Positions 8,644 to 17,103 of a DNA stretch of 64,000 bases are shown one piece after another; position 1 is the first letter of the stretch, and each line of letters opens with the position of its first letter. The stretch comes from CAVQZA01 sp963724805. GTDB lineage: Bacteria; Actinomycetota; Thermoleophilia; Gaiellales; Gaiellaceae. The notes under the pieces are model-generated. The model saw only the letters and a program-made list of their open reading frames with translations, made no database searches and was not told where the DNA came from. The DNA lies in assembly GCA_963724805.1 (NCBI GenBank), contig CAVRWA010000014.1:1364001-1428000 (forward strand), given 5' to 3'. Both the position numbers and the translations under genes were made by a program.

Positions 8644-9729
8644 GTGTCCGACGCTCCCACGCCGATCCGCTCGAAGTCGAAGCCGCCGACGATGGCGCAG
8701 ATCGCCGCGCAGGCGGGTGTCGCGCTGAGCACGGTCTCGTACGTGCTGAGCGGCAAGCGAACGGTCTCGCCCGAGATCCGCGAGCGCGTGCTCGCGGCCG
8801 TCGCCGAGCTCGACTACCGTCCGCATCGCCCCGCCCGCGCCCTTGCGAGCGGCGCCTCGCACACGATCGCGCTCTTCCTGCCCTCTCCGCAGTGGCAGCT
8901 GATCCCCGTCCAGCAGACGTTCGTCGCCGGTGTGACGCAGGAGACGAGCGCCAGCGACTATGGGTTGCTCCTCTCCACGTCGGCGGCAGATCCCGAGACC
9001 ATCGCGAGCGTCTTCGAGATGGGCCGCGCGGACGGCGTCATCCTGATGGAGACGCTCGCCCATGATCGGCGGATCGAGCGGCTGAAGGCCGGCGGCGACC
9101 CATTCACGCTGATCGGGCGGACCGCGGACACGACCGGGATCGGCTTCGTCGACATCGACACCGGCGCCGCGGTGGAGAAGAGCCTCGCCCACCTCGCCGA
9201 GCTCGGTCATCGCTGCGTCGCGCTCTTCAACTTCCCGCAGGACCAGCTCGGCGCCGGCTACAACGCGGCGCTGATCGCTCGCGACGTCTTCGAGGAGGCG
9301 ACCGGCGTCCTCGGCATCCGCGGCATCCATCTCCCCTGCCCGCACCCGGCGCAGGAGGCCTTTGCCGTCGCCGCCGACCTGCTGCGAACGGACCCGGATT
9401 GCACCGCGGCTATCACGACCGGCTGGCAGTTCACGGGTCTGCTGGGAGCACTGCGGGCGGCCGACCTGCACGTCCCGGACGACTTCTCGATCGTATCGGT
9501 GATCGAGGCGCAGTTCGCGGAGATGCTGACACCGGCGCTTACGGGGATCGAGTGGCCTGCGTTCGAAGCCGGCCGGCTCGCCGCCGAGATGCTGATCGAG
9601 CGCCTGGCGGACAAGCGCGCGCCTGCGCGCCAGCTGCTGATCGGCGGTGACCTCGTCGTCAGGGAGTCGACCGGCCCCGCACCCGGCACGATCGCCCCGG
9701 TCGGAGCAGCCGAGGCACGCGCGGGCTGA
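8644..9729 (+). CDS. LacI family transcriptional regulator
   Basis: 361 aa from the GTG at 8644. The N-terminal helix-turn-helix reads MAQIAAQAGVALSTVSYVLSGKR and ends in the hinge YRPHRPARALASG, followed by a periplasmic-binding-protein-like ligand domain (about residues 75-345). A start at the ATG (8692) would cut into the first helix; an ATG at 8590 directly follows the tandem operator and would lie at the operator edge, so GTG is preferred, although its ribosome binding site is weak. It is divergent from GH127 and heads a plus-strand group with an SDR and an aldo-keto reductase. It probably binds CGAAGCGCTTCG and responds to a sugar released by the operon enzymes. Confidence 0.92.
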   Translation: MSDAPTPIRSKSKPPTMAQIAAQAGVALSTVSYVLSGKRTVSPEIRERVLAAVAELDYRPHRPARALASGASHTIALFLPSPQWQLIPVQQTFVAGVTQETSASDYGLLLSTSAADPETIASVFEMGRADGVILMETLAHDRRIERLKAGGDPFTLIGRTADTTGIGFVDIDTGAAVEKSLAHLAELGHRCVALFNFPQDQLGAGYNAALIARDVFEEATGVLGIRGIHLPCPHPAQEAFAVAADLLRTDPDCTAAITTGWQFTGLLGALRAADLHVPDDFSIVSVIEAQFAEMLTPALTGIEWPAFEAGRLAAEMLIERLADKRAPARQLLIGGDLVVRESTGPAPGTIAPVGAAEARAG

Positions 9730-9736
9730 TCTGCCG

Positions 9737-10597
9737 ATGAAGGTCGTCGTCACCGGGGGCAGCGGCAAGGCGGGGCGGGCGGTCGTCAGGACCCTGCTCG
9801 AGGCCGGCCACGACGTCCTGAACGTCGACCTGGTGCCGTCGGCGGAGTCGAGCTCGCCCGACTCGCCGGCGCCGTTCCTGTACGCGGACCTGACCGACGC
9901 GGGCCAGGCGCTCGAGGCGGTCGGCGGCGGCGACCGCCTGCCGGGCGTGGAGGCGGTCGTCCACCTCGCCGCGATCCCCTCGCCGGTGCACGCCACGCCG
10001 TCGGCGGTCTTCCGCAGCAACATCCTCTCGACGCACGCGGTCTTCGCCGCCGCCGCCCGGCTCGGCCTGCGCCGCGTCGTCTGGGCGTCCAGCGAGACGA
10101 CGCTCGGGCTGCCGTTCGAGCAGCCGCCGGACTACGCGCCGGTCGACGAGGAGCACGAGCTCCGGCCCGAGTCGCCCTACGCCCTGTCGAAAGTGCTCGG
10201 CGAAGAGATGGCCCGCCAGTTCAGCCGCTGGAGCGGGATCCCGTTCGTCGGGCTCCGCTTCTCGAACATCATGGAGCGCGCCGATTACGAGCGGTTCCCG
10301 TCCTTCTGGGCGGACCCCCACCTGCGCAAGTGGAACCTGTGGAGCTACGTCGACGAGAGCCACGTCGGCCAGAGCGTCCGCCTCGCCCTCGAGGCGGACG
10401 TCGGGGGCGCAGACGCGTTCATCATCGCCGCGGCCGACACGGTGATGCGGCAGCCCAGCCGTGAACTGATGGCCGAGGTCTTCCCGGACGTGCCTGTCCG
10501 CGAGAGCGTCGCCGAGAACGGCACCCTACTCGCAATCGACAAGGCCCGCCGGGTCCTCGGCTACGAGCCAACGTTAAGCTGGCGCACGATTCTCTGA
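9737..10597 (+). CDS. NAD(P)-dependent epimerase/dehydratase family protein (extended SDR)
   Basis: 286 aa, starting eight bases after the lacI stop. The Rossmann motif GGSGKAGRAVV lies at residues 7-17 and the catalytic YxxxK is in SPYALSKVLGEE, with a Ser about 25 residues earlier (WASSETT). This is the fold of sugar nucleotide epimerases and of uronate or sugar dehydrogenases; no feature fixes the substrate. Placement between a sugar regulator and an aldo-keto reductase suggests oxidation or epimerisation of the sugar freed by GH127/GH31. Confidence 0.87.
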   Translation: MKVVVTGGSGKAGRAVVRTLLEAGHDVLNVDLVPSAESSSPDSPAPFLYADLTDAGQALEAVGGGDRLPGVEAVVHLAAIPSPVHATPSAVFRSNILSTHAVFAAAARLGLRRVVWASSETTLGLPFEQPPDYAPVDEEHELRPESPYALSKVLGEEMARQFSRWSGIPFVGLRFSNIMERADYERFPSFWADPHLRKWNLWSYVDESHVGQSVRLALEADVGGADAFIIAAADTVMRQPSRELMAEVFPDVPVRESVAENGTLLAIDKARRVLGYEPTLSWRTIL

Positions 10598-10614
10598 CCG
10601 GGAAGGAGCAGGCG

Positions 10615-11583
10615 GTGCGCTACAGGATGCTGGGCAGGACGGGTCTCGAGGTCTCCGAGCTCGGCTTTGGAGCCTGGGGGATCGGCAGGGACGCGTGGGT
10701 CGGAGCCGACGACGACGAGTCGCTGCGGGCGCTCCGGGCTGCGATTGAGCACGGCGTCAACTTCCTCGACACCGCTCACGCGTACGGGGACGGCCACAGC
10801 GAAGAGCTGGTCGGCGCCGCCGTGGGCGAGTCGGCAGAGACGGTCTACGTCGCCAGCAAGGTCACGCCGAAGAACTGGGAATGGCCGGCCCGACCCGGAG
10901 TGCGCCCCGAGGAGGTCTTCCCGGCCGACTGGATCGTCGCCTGCACCGAGCGCAGCCTCCAGAAGCTGGGGCTCGAGACGATCGACGTCCACCAGCTGCA
11001 CGTCTGGTCGGACGAGTGGGTGGGCCAGGGCGACTGGCTCGACGCGATCGAGCGACTGAAGCGCGAGGGGAAGATCCGCTTCTTCGGCGTCTCGATCAAC
11101 GCCCACGAGCCGGAGAACGCGATCCGGCTTGTCGAGTCGGGACTCGTCGACACCGTTCAGGTGATCTACAACGTCTTCGACCAGAGCCCGGAGGACGTGC
11201 TCTTTCCCGCAGTCGAAGCAGCGGGCGTCGGTGTGATCGTGCGGGTGCCGTTCGACGAGGGCGCGCTGACCGGTTCCGTCCGGCCCGAAACGACTTTTCC
11301 GGATGGCGACTTCCGGAACGAGTACTTCGCCGGCGAGCGCAAGCGCGAGGTGTGGGAACGCGTGCAGGCGATCGCCCGAGACCTCGACGTCGAGGTCGAG
11401 CGGCTGGCGGAGAGCGCGCTCCAGTTCTGTCTCAGTCACCCGGCGACGGACGTCGTCATCCCCGGCATGCGCTCGACACACAACGTCGAGAGAAACGTGC
11501 GCGCCGCCTCTGCCGGCCCACTGGATGAGAACGAGCTGGCGATGCTCCGCCGCCATCGTTGGGTCGTCGACCTCGACCGGTAA
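10615..11583 (+). CDS. Aldo/keto reductase
   Basis: 322 aa NADPH-dependent oxidoreductase with the (beta/alpha)8 AKR fold. The family signature near the start (LGRTGLEVSELGFGAWGIG) is followed by the catalytic Asp and Tyr (FLDTAHAYGDGHSEELVG) and Lys (VASKVTPKNW); cofactor-binding residues lie near VIPGMRSTHNVERN. The GTG start at 10615 has GGAAGGAG upstream and lies 17 bases after the epimerase stop. It probably reduces a sugar aldehyde or acts as a dehydrogenase in the same pathway. It is the last gene before an inserted IS. Confidence 0.9.
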   Translation: MRYRMLGRTGLEVSELGFGAWGIGRDAWVGADDDESLRALRAAIEHGVNFLDTAHAYGDGHSEELVGAAVGESAETVYVASKVTPKNWEWPARPGVRPEEVFPADWIVACTERSLQKLGLETIDVHQLHVWSDEWVGQGDWLDAIERLKREGKIRFFGVSINAHEPENAIRLVESGLVDTVQVIYNVFDQSPEDVLFPAVEAAGVGVIVRVPFDEGALTGSVRPETTFPDGDFRNEYFAGERKREVWERVQAIARDLDVEVERLAESALQFCLSHPATDVVIPGMRSTHNVERNVRAASAGPLDENELAMLRRHRWVVDLDR

Positions 11584-11797
11584 TCCCGACGCAGGAAGTT
11601 CGTATCGAGTGTCGCTCATCGACACGCATGAAATTCGCCGCCGGATCGCACTGAGATCGCACGCCGCACCCTCGTGGCTCGGCGCAGCGCCGACAGAATG
11701 CCGGTCACCCAGTAGGAGGATTTTCTCCGCGGCGCGACTGCGAGCTCGCGCAGCGCTTACGCGGAGCGAGAGCCGGACTACGCTGTATTGACGATCC

Positions 11798-11813
11798 TGA
11801 GGGGTTTCAAAAC
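11798..11813 (+). repeat. IS left terminal inverted repeat
   Basis: TGAGGGGTTTCAAAAC, exactly complementary to 12928-12943. Confidence 0.85.
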
Positions 11814-11865
11814 GTGGGTTCCGGTTCTTGATGTCGACGGCGGCCGGCTCTGGGAGCATCGACCG

Positions 11866-12922
11866 ATGATTTTTCATTCGCGTATCTCGCGTTCTCGACG
11901 CTGCTGCGGTTGCTCGTGCGCGGCCGCCGCAGCGAGTTCGCCAAGGACGTCGAGCTGCTCGTACTGCGCCATCAGCTGGTGGTGCTTGGTCGGCAGCAGC
12001 CGCGGCCGTCGTTTCGGGCAGCCGATCGCGCTTTCCTGGCTGCGCTCGGCCGGATGCTCCCGCCTCGCGGTCGGCATGCACTGATCGTGACGCCGCGGAC
12101 GCTGCTTCGCTGGCACCGACAGCTCGTGCGCCGCGGGTGGACGCAGCCACAGCGCAGCGGCGGCCGGCCGCCGGTCGAGCGTCGCGTTCGCGAGCTCGTC
12201 CTGCGCCTGGCGCGGGAGAACCCGCGCTGGGGCTATCCACGGATCGCCGGTGAGCTGTTGAAGCTTGGGTGCACATCTCGCCGAGCACCGTCCGGCGGCT
12301 ACTCCTGTCTGCGGGGCTCAAGCCGGCACCGCGGCGCGCTGGCCCGAGCTGGCGCGACTTCCTCCGCCAGCAAGCCGCGACCATCCTGGCCTGTGATTTC
12401 TTCACCGTCGAGACGATCACGCTGCGCCGCTACTACGTGCTGTTCTTCATCGAACTCGGAAGCCGCCGCGTCCACCTCGCCGGCTGCACCACCAACCCGA
12501 CCGGAGCCTGGGTCACTCAACAGGCACGCAACCTCAGCTTCACCGGCCTGTTCGAACGGACACGGTTCCTGATCCACGACCGAGACACAAAGTTCAGCGG
12601 CAGCTTCGACGAGGTGTTCCGCAGTGAAGGCATTAAGACGATCCACACCCCGATCCGTGCGCCACAGGCCAACGCCTACGCGGAGCGGTTCGTGCGCACC
12701 GTCCGCGCCGAGTGCCTCGACTGGCTTCTCATCCTCGGACGCCGCCACCTCGAGCACGTGCTCCGCACCTACACCGCCCACTACATCGCGGAGCGGCCGC
12801 ATCGCGCGCTCGCGCTCGTCCCACCCGAAGCAGGAGACACAACCGTTCGACCGGCCAACGCCAAGGTCGAACGCCACGATCTGCTTGGCGGCCTCATCCA
12901 CGAGTACCGAGCCGCAGAATGA
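11866..12922 (+). pseudogene. IS transposase, frameshifted (HTH part and rve catalytic part in different frames)
   Basis: The first part (to about 12265) encodes the helix-turn-helix region with VELLVLRHQLVVLGRQ and LARENPRWGYPRIAGELLKLG; the second (12269-12922) encodes the rve DDE core, with Asp in ACDFFTVET, Asp in IHDRDTKFSG and Glu in NAYAERFVRTV, ending LLGGLIHEYRAAE. A base appears to be missing in the G run at about 12264-12268: restoring one G joins the frames. The homologue at 57 kb reads through here in one frame, so mutation or sequence error is likelier than programmed frameshifting, though IS3 elements do use -1 frameshifting. The true start is unclear. Confidence 0.78.
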
Positions 12923-12927
12923 CCTGA

Positions 12928-12943
12928 GTTTTGAAACCCCTCA
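12928..12943 (-). repeat. IS right terminal inverted repeat
   Basis: Reverse complement of 11798-11813, six bases after the transposase stop. Confidence 0.85.
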
Positions 12944-13455
12944 CCACAACCTGCTCAAGCGGCTCTCCGAAGCCGTGCCATGAGGCGTCGCAAGACGTCG
13001 CGCTGCGTCGGCAGTACCAAGATGTACCCGTCTCGTACCCGCAGAGCGCCTCGTCGTTGTTATCGCAGGCAACAGCACATGCCTTTTTGCAGGCATTTTG
13101 TGCAAAAGCCCTCTCGGGGACTCGAACCCCGGGCCCCCTCCTTACCATGCAGGATCGAGGGCGGAAAGCGCGGGTGTGCAGGGGCATGCGTGACCACGTT
13201 CTCCCTGCAAAACGGCGGGATCGAGGCAGGAGCCTTCACCCAGCGTGGACGCGGGTGGTCGGGCTGGTGTTCCCTCCGTGTTCCCTCGGTTCGCATGCGC
13301 CGATCACACCCACGGTCTGCGGTCAATGTGCTTTGGAGGCTGGGTCAAGGCCTGCCCCGATGGCGCGAGCGATTTGTTTCCTTCTAGAGGTCGAGGTATG
13401 CCTCGGCGGAGATGTCGCCGATCACGCGGCCGATCGTCGCGCCGACGGCGGCCGT
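12944..13455. other. Gene-free stretch holding a tRNA 3' fragment
   Basis: No supported gene. It contains the tRNA-Thr-like fragment at 13106-13149. A short minus-strand reading frame ending at about 13387 (AVGATIGRVIGDISAEAYLDL) looks like the C-terminus of a lost gene but I do not recognise it. Confidence 0.5.
13106..13149 (-). other. tRNA-Thr(GGT)-like 3' fragment, putative left attachment site
   Basis: Read on the minus strand this is CATGGTAAGGAGG (anticodon loop with GGT and 3' anticodon stem), a variable loop, a perfect 5-bp T stem around TTCGAGT, and an acceptor-like AGAGGGC. D arm and 5' anticodon strand are missing, so it is not a functional tRNA. The same 44-bp layout occurs at 26997-27040 in the same orientation (37 of 44 positions identical; differences are mostly compensatory in the T stem). 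Such 3' tRNA pieces are typical attL/attR remnants of tyrosine integrases. Confidence 0.6.
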
Positions 13456-14067
13456 TTAGCGCTGTCGGGGTGTGGCGGGAGCGAAGCCGTGCAGGAGTAG
13501 GTCGGCGACGCCTTCTGCGAGTTGGGCGTCGATTGGGCCGCCGGTGACGAGGAGGCGGTAGAAGAGTGGGCCGCCGAGGACGTCGAGTGCGAGTTCGACG
13601 TCGAGGTCTGGGCGGAGGTCGCCGCGCTCGATGCCGCGCGCGAGGACTTCGCGGAGCGCGTTGCGGCGGGCTGCGAGGAAGCCCTCGCGGGTCGCCTGGG
13701 CGAGGGTGGGGTTGCGGTTCATCGCTGCGATGAGCGCGGGCATCGCCTGCGCCGCAGGCGCGTTGCCGTAGACCTGGACGGCGTCGTTCATTAGCGCGAG
13801 CAGGTCTTTCTTTGTCGATCCTGTGTCTGGGATCGCGATCTCCCGTACCAGCACTGCGATGGCGGCGGTGAGGAGCTCGTCTCTGGAGCGGTAGCGGCGG
13901 TAGATCGCGGCCTTGCCGACGCCGGCTCGCTCGGCGACGTCGTCGACGCGCAGCGTCTCGACCCCGTGCTCGACGATCAGCGCGAGCGTGGCGTCGAGGA
14001 TTGCGGCGTCGATGCGTAGGTCGCGCGGACGTCCCATTGCCCCTCGCTTGTGGCCCTCGTCGCTCAT
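13456..14067 (-). CDS. TetR/AcrR family transcriptional regulator
   Basis: 203 aa from the ATG at 14067 (a GTG nine bases upstream is also possible). The N-terminal helix-turn-helix spans about residues 18-60 (ILDATLALIVEHGVETLRVDDVAERAGVGKAAIYRRYRSRDEL, given here only to show the TetR pattern up to YRRYRS). The C-terminal ligand domain resembles the TetR_C group with a GGPLFYRLLV stretch. It is divergent from the metallo-beta-lactamase-fold gene, and two related imperfect palindromes lie between them, so it probably represses itself and that operon. Confidence 0.9.
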   Translation of the reverse strand: MSDEGHKRGAMGRPRDLRIDAAILDATLALIVEHGVETLRVDDVAERAGVGKAAIYRRYRSRDELLTAAIAVLVREIAIPDTGSTKKDLLALMNDAVQVYGNAPAAQAMPALIAAMNRNPTLAQATREGFLAARRNALREVLARGIERGDLRPDLDVELALDVLGGPLFYRLLVTGGPIDAQLAEGVADLLLHGFAPATPRQR

Positions 14068-14090
14068 CGCGATCACCGTACCATACTTTC

Positions 14091-14148
14091 GGAACGCGAG
14101 TTCTCGTATATCTGCTATCGTCCACTAGATACGGAACGCATAGTTCCC
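14091..14148. promoter_or_regulatory. Two palindromic operators between tetR and the MBL-fold gene
   Basis: GGAACGCGAGTTCTC (14091-14105) and GGAACGCATAGTTCCC (14133-14148) share the half site GGAAC; the second is a perfect GGAAC-N5-GTTCC repeat. They lie in the divergent promoter region, as expected for the TetR protein encoded next to them. Confidence 0.6.
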
Positions 14149-14167
14149 TATCTCGGAGGAGGACAGG

Positions 14168-15019
14168 ATGAAGATCCACGCGATCCAGACCGGCACCGTC
14201 GCGATCACGAAGAGCTGGCGCGAAGGCGACGGCGACGGGCAGGGGCGGCTGCTGCGCACGTTGTTCGACCGCGAGTGGACGATGCCGCTGCCGATCTTCG
14301 CGTTCGCGATCGAGCACCCGGAAGGGGTGATCGTCGTCGACACCGGCGAGACCGCGCGTGTCTCAGAGCCCGGCTACTTCCCGCGCTGGCACCCGTTGTT
14401 GCGGTTCGCCGTACGGGAGTGGGTCGAGCCGGAGCAGGAGATCGGCCCCCAGCTCGCACAGCTCGGAATCAGGCCGAGCGACGTGCGCATGGTCGTGATG
14501 ACGCATCTGCACACAGACCACGCCGGCGGCCTCCACCACTTCCCGGACACCGAGATCCTCGTCACGCCCGCCGACCTCGAGCACGCAAGCGGCTTTCGCG
14601 GCCGCCTGCGCGGCTACCCGAGCAACCGCTGGCCGAGCTGGTTCGACCCGACGCCGCTCGAACTGCAACCGACCCCGCTCGGCCCGTTTCCGCAAAGCCT
14701 GCAGCTGACGACGTCAGGCGACGTAAGCGTCGTCCCCCTTCCAGGCCACACGCCCGGCCAGGTCGGCCTCCTCGTCGAAGACGGCGACCACACCGTCTTC
14801 CTCGCCGGCGACAGCTCCTATACCCAGGAACTGATGCTGCGCGGCGTCGTCGACGGCGTCGGCTCCGATGCCGCCGCCGAACGCGAGACCCACGCCCGGA
14901 TCCGCGCCTACGCCGCCGCCCACCCGACCGTCTACCTTGTCGCCCACGACCCCGACGTCCCCGGCCGGCTCGCCCGGCGACAGACGATCGAACCGCCCGC
15001 GCTGGAGAAGGCGGCATGA
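14168..15019 (+). CDS. Metallo-beta-lactamase-fold hydrolase (AHL-lactonase-like)
   Basis: 283 aa. The metal site motif HxHxDH appears as MTHLHTDHAGGLHHF near residue 120, followed by LPGHTPGQVGLLV and FLAGDSSY for the further ligands. The arrangement and length fit the N-acyl-homoserine-lactonase (AttM/AiiA) branch more than antibiotic beta-lactamases; no signal peptide, so cytoplasmic. The ATG has GGAGGAGG upstream. It overlaps the next gene by four bases (ATGA) and is divergent from a TetR repressor, which suggests inducible detoxification of a lactone or ester. Confidence 0.85.
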   Translation: MKIHAIQTGTVAITKSWREGDGDGQGRLLRTLFDREWTMPLPIFAFAIEHPEGVIVVDTGETARVSEPGYFPRWHPLLRFAVREWVEPEQEIGPQLAQLGIRPSDVRMVVMTHLHTDHAGGLHHFPDTEILVTPADLEHASGFRGRLRGYPSNRWPSWFDPTPLELQPTPLGPFPQSLQLTTSGDVSVVPLPGHTPGQVGLLVEDGDHTVFLAGDSSYTQELMLRGVVDGVGSDAAAERETHARIRAYAAAHPTVYLVAHDPDVPGRLARRQTIEPPALEKAA

Positions 15020-15453
15020 TCGCTGTCAGCGCCACGATCCGGATTGAGCGGGCGATCGACGACGTGTTCGCCTACGTCGCCGACCCAGACCACTTCGCCG
15101 ACTGGAACTCGGCGGTCACCGACGTACAACCGACCAGCGCGCCCGGCGACAACCCGCCCAGCTTCGTGATGACCCGACACCTACCGGCAGGTGTGGCGAC
15201 AAACGACTTCCAGGTTGTCGCCTTCGAGCCGCCGACGCGTTTTGTGATCGAGACGACCTCGGGTCCAATACCGTTCCACTACGAATACCGGTTCAGCGAG
15301 GACGACCACGCCACCAGGATCGAACTCGACGCCCGCGCCGACATCGGCCCGCTCGCGCCCATCCTCGGACCGCTCGCGCGACGGGGACTCGAGAGCGGCA
15401 TCCGGGCCAACCTCGAGACACTCAAGAACATCCTCGAGGCCGCGCGGAGCTGA
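15016..15453 (+). CDS. SRPBCC family (polyketide cyclase/dehydrase-like) protein
   Basis: 145 aa with the START-like ligand-binding fold: an initial strand IAVSATIRIERAIDDVFAYV, the DPDHFADWNSAV helix, and a long C-terminal helix. Such proteins bind or transform hydrophobic ligands; no catalytic residues can be named. Coupled by ATGA to the MBL-fold gene, so it should act in the same TetR-controlled response. Confidence 0.85.
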   Translation: MIAVSATIRIERAIDDVFAYVADPDHFADWNSAVTDVQPTSAPGDNPPSFVMTRHLPAGVATNDFQVVAFEPPTRFVIETTSGPIPFHYEYRFSEDDHATRIELDARADIGPLAPILGPLARRGLESGIRANLETLKNILEAARS

Positions 15454-15509
15454 TCGCTCCACCTGACGAGTGCGCCCGCCGCCACGTGGAGCTTGCGCCT
15501 CCGCTATTA

Positions 15510-15541
15510 AGTGTTACTATGTACCGGTAGTCAGTAACACT
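15510..15541. promoter_or_regulatory. Inverted repeat upstream of padR, probable PadR operator
   Basis: AGTGTTACT (15510-15518) and AGTAACACT (15533-15541) are perfect inverted 9-mers separated by 14 bp, 24 bases before the padR start. PadR proteins bind such separated dyads at their own promoters. Confidence 0.65.
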
Positions 15542-15565
15542 GAGTATCTGGAAAGGGGGCGTTCC

Positions 15566-15895
15566 ATGGGCAAGCAGGTGACGGAGATGCTGAAGGGAAC
15601 GCTGGAGGGCATCGTTCTCGCGATCCTGTCCGGCCGGCCTGCGTACGGCTACGAGATCACGGCGTGGCTGCGGGAGCAGGGCTTCTCCGACATCGCCGAG
15701 GGAACTGTCTACGCGCTGCTCGTCAGGATCGAGCAGCGCGGCTTCGTCGACGTGGTGAAGGTCCCGTCCGAGAAGGGGCCGCCGCGCAAGGTGTATTCCC
15801 TGAACGCTCAGGGAAAGGAATACCTCGAAGAGTTCTGGAGGACCTGGAGCTTCCTCACGGAACGGCTCGAACAGCTCCATGAAGGAGGCAGATAG
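15566..15895 (+). CDS. PadR family transcriptional regulator
   Basis: 109 aa, short PadR form. The winged helix is visible as MLKGTLEGIVLAILSGRPAY, then GYEITAWLREQGFSDIAEGTVYALLVRIEQ, then a basic wing (PSEKGPPRKVYSLN) and a C-terminal dimerisation helix. ATG preceded by GGAAAGGGGG. It heads the operon PadR-DUF1048-ABC ATPase-permease and likely controls it through the 9-bp dyad upstream, releasing DNA when it binds an exported drug. Confidence 0.92.
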   Translation: MGKQVTEMLKGTLEGIVLAILSGRPAYGYEITAWLREQGFSDIAEGTVYALLVRIEQRGFVDVVKVPSEKGPPRKVYSLNAQGKEYLEEFWRTWSFLTERLEQLHEGGR

Positions 15896-15898
15896 ACA

Positions 15899-16279
15899 AT
15901 GTCCGATACAGAAAAGGGCGGCTTCATCTCAAAGGTGATCGGCCCGAAGCGGCGGTGGCGTGCATACAAGGCGCGCGTCAAGCAGCTTCCCGAGAACTAC
16001 CGCACGGCGGTCGACGCGATCGAGCACTATCTGATGCACTTCGTGCCGACCGACGGCGACAGCGCGGTGTCCGAGTTCGAGGATCTTGCGGATCTGTTCG
16101 AACGGGCCGCGGCGGATGGAACTCCGATCCGCGAGATCGTCGGCGACGACCCCGTGGAGTTCGTGGAGGCGTTTGCTCAGAACTACACGAAGGGCGGGTA
16201 TGTCCCCGATCGGGAGCGGGAACGGCTGATCAGCGCCATCGACCGCGCCGAAGGGGAAGAAGGGGGGACTCGCTCATGA
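15899..16279 (+). CDS. DUF1048 family protein
   Basis: 126 aa all-helical protein that typically sits beside PadR regulators and DrrAB-like exporters. Sequence features are an N-terminal basic segment (KVIGPKRRWRAYKARVKQLP) and acidic helices, with FAQNYTKGGYVPDRERERL near the C-terminus. Its role is unknown; a small accessory or regulator of the exporter is possible. GAAGGAGG lies upstream of the ATG, and its stop overlaps the ATPase start (ATGA). Confidence 0.85.
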   Translation: MSDTEKGGFISKVIGPKRRWRAYKARVKQLPENYRTAVDAIEHYLMHFVPTDGDSAVSEFEDLADLFERAAADGTPIREIVGDDPVEFVEAFAQNYTKGGYVPDRERERLISAIDRAEGEEGGTRS

Positions 16280-17103
16280 CTGCACAGCTTGTCCAGGGGT
16301 CTGCGATCCGCGTGCAGGGCTTGGAGAAGTCGTACAAGGAGCTGGAGGTGCTGCGCGGCGTGGATTTCGACGTGGCGCGGGGCAGCATCTTCGCCCTGCT
16401 CGGCACCAACGGGGCGGGCAAGACCACAGTCGTGAAGATCCTGTCCACGCTGCTCAAGGCCGACGCGGGGACTGCCAGCGTCAACGGCTTCGACGTCGCC
16501 GCGCAACCGGCGAACGTGCGGGAGTCCATCAGCCTGACGGGACAGTTCGCCGCCGTCGACGAGATCCTCAGCGGGCGGGAGAATCTTGTGCTGGTCGCCC
16601 AGTTGCGGCACCTCAAGGATCCAGGCAAGACCGCGGATGACCTGCTCGAGCTCTTCTCGCTGACCGACGCGGCCGCGCGGAAGGTGTCGACGTACTCGGG
16701 TGGCATGCGTCGCCGCCTCGACATCGCGATGAGCCTGATCGGGAATCCGCCGGTCATCTTCCTCGACGAGCCGACGACCGGGCTCGACCCCCAGGGGCGC
16801 ATCGAGGTGTGGCAGGCCGTCAAGGAACTCGCCGGGCACGGCACGACGGTGCTGCTCACGACGCAGTATCTGGACGAGGCCGAACACCTCGCCGACCGAA
16901 TCGCGATCCTCCACGAGGGTCGGATCATCGTGAACGGCACCCTTGGCGAGCTCAAGCAGCTGCTCCCGCCCGCCAAGGTCGAATACATCGAAAAGGAGCC
17001 GACCCTCGAGGACGTCTTCCTTGCCATCGTCGGTGACGACGGTGAGGACGGCGCTCTGGCAATGGCCGCAGGGTCGGCACGGACGAGTGAGGAACAACGA
17101 TGA
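16276..17103 (+). CDS. ABC transporter ATP-binding protein (DrrA-like exporter)
   Basis: 275 aa. Walker A GTNGAGKTT near residue 45, signature TYSGGMRRRLDIAMSL, Walker B VIFLDEPTTGLD, then TTQYLDEAEHLADRIA with the switch region. This is the drug-resistance exporter branch (DrrA, daunorubicin). Four-base overlaps on both sides place it in one operon with DUF1048 and its permease. Confidence 0.92.
   Translation: MTAQLVQGSAIRVQGLEKSYKELEVLRGVDFDVARGSIFALLGTNGAGKTTVVKILSTLLKADAGTASVNGFDVAAQPANVRESISLTGQFAAVDEILSGRENLVLVAQLRHLKDPGKTADDLLELFSLTDAAARKVSTYSGGMRRRLDIAMSLIGNPPVIFLDEPTTGLDPQGRIEVWQAVKELAGHGTTVLLTTQYLDEAEHLADRIAILHEGRIIVNGTLGELKQLLPPAKVEYIEKEPTLEDVFLAIVGDDGEDGALAMAAGSARTSEEQR

Larger units (their letters stand above)
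11798..12943 (+). mobile_element. Insertion sequence, IS3/IS481-like rve superfamily, 1,146 bp
   Basis: The element is bounded by perfect 16-bp inverted repeats, TGAGGGGTTTCAAAAC at 11798-11813 and its reverse complement at 12928-12943. The ends begin TG and end CA, as usual for rve-type integrases. It carries one transposase gene in two frames. No clear target duplication is visible. A relative with 25-bp ends lies at 43.4 kb and a truncated one at 57 kb; all three encode similar proteins but different end sequences, so they are related elements, not recent copies. Confidence 0.82.

Noticed and set aside
8629..10023. A 464-codon minus-strand frame
   Set aside because: Antisense to lacI and the epimerase gene; composition is Arg/Asp/Gly-rich without domains.
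12260..12275. Programmed -1 frameshifting in the 12-kb transposase
   Set aside because: The homologue at 57 kb reads through this region in one frame and no slippery A or T run with stem-loop is visible.
10561..12420. A 619-codon minus-strand frame
   Set aside because: Runs antisense through the aldo-keto reductase and across the IS end, so it cannot be a real gene.
13106..13162. A functional D-armless tRNA-Thr
   Set aside because: Actinobacterial tRNAs have D arms; the 5' anticodon strand is missing and the other copy lacks the same acceptor pairing.
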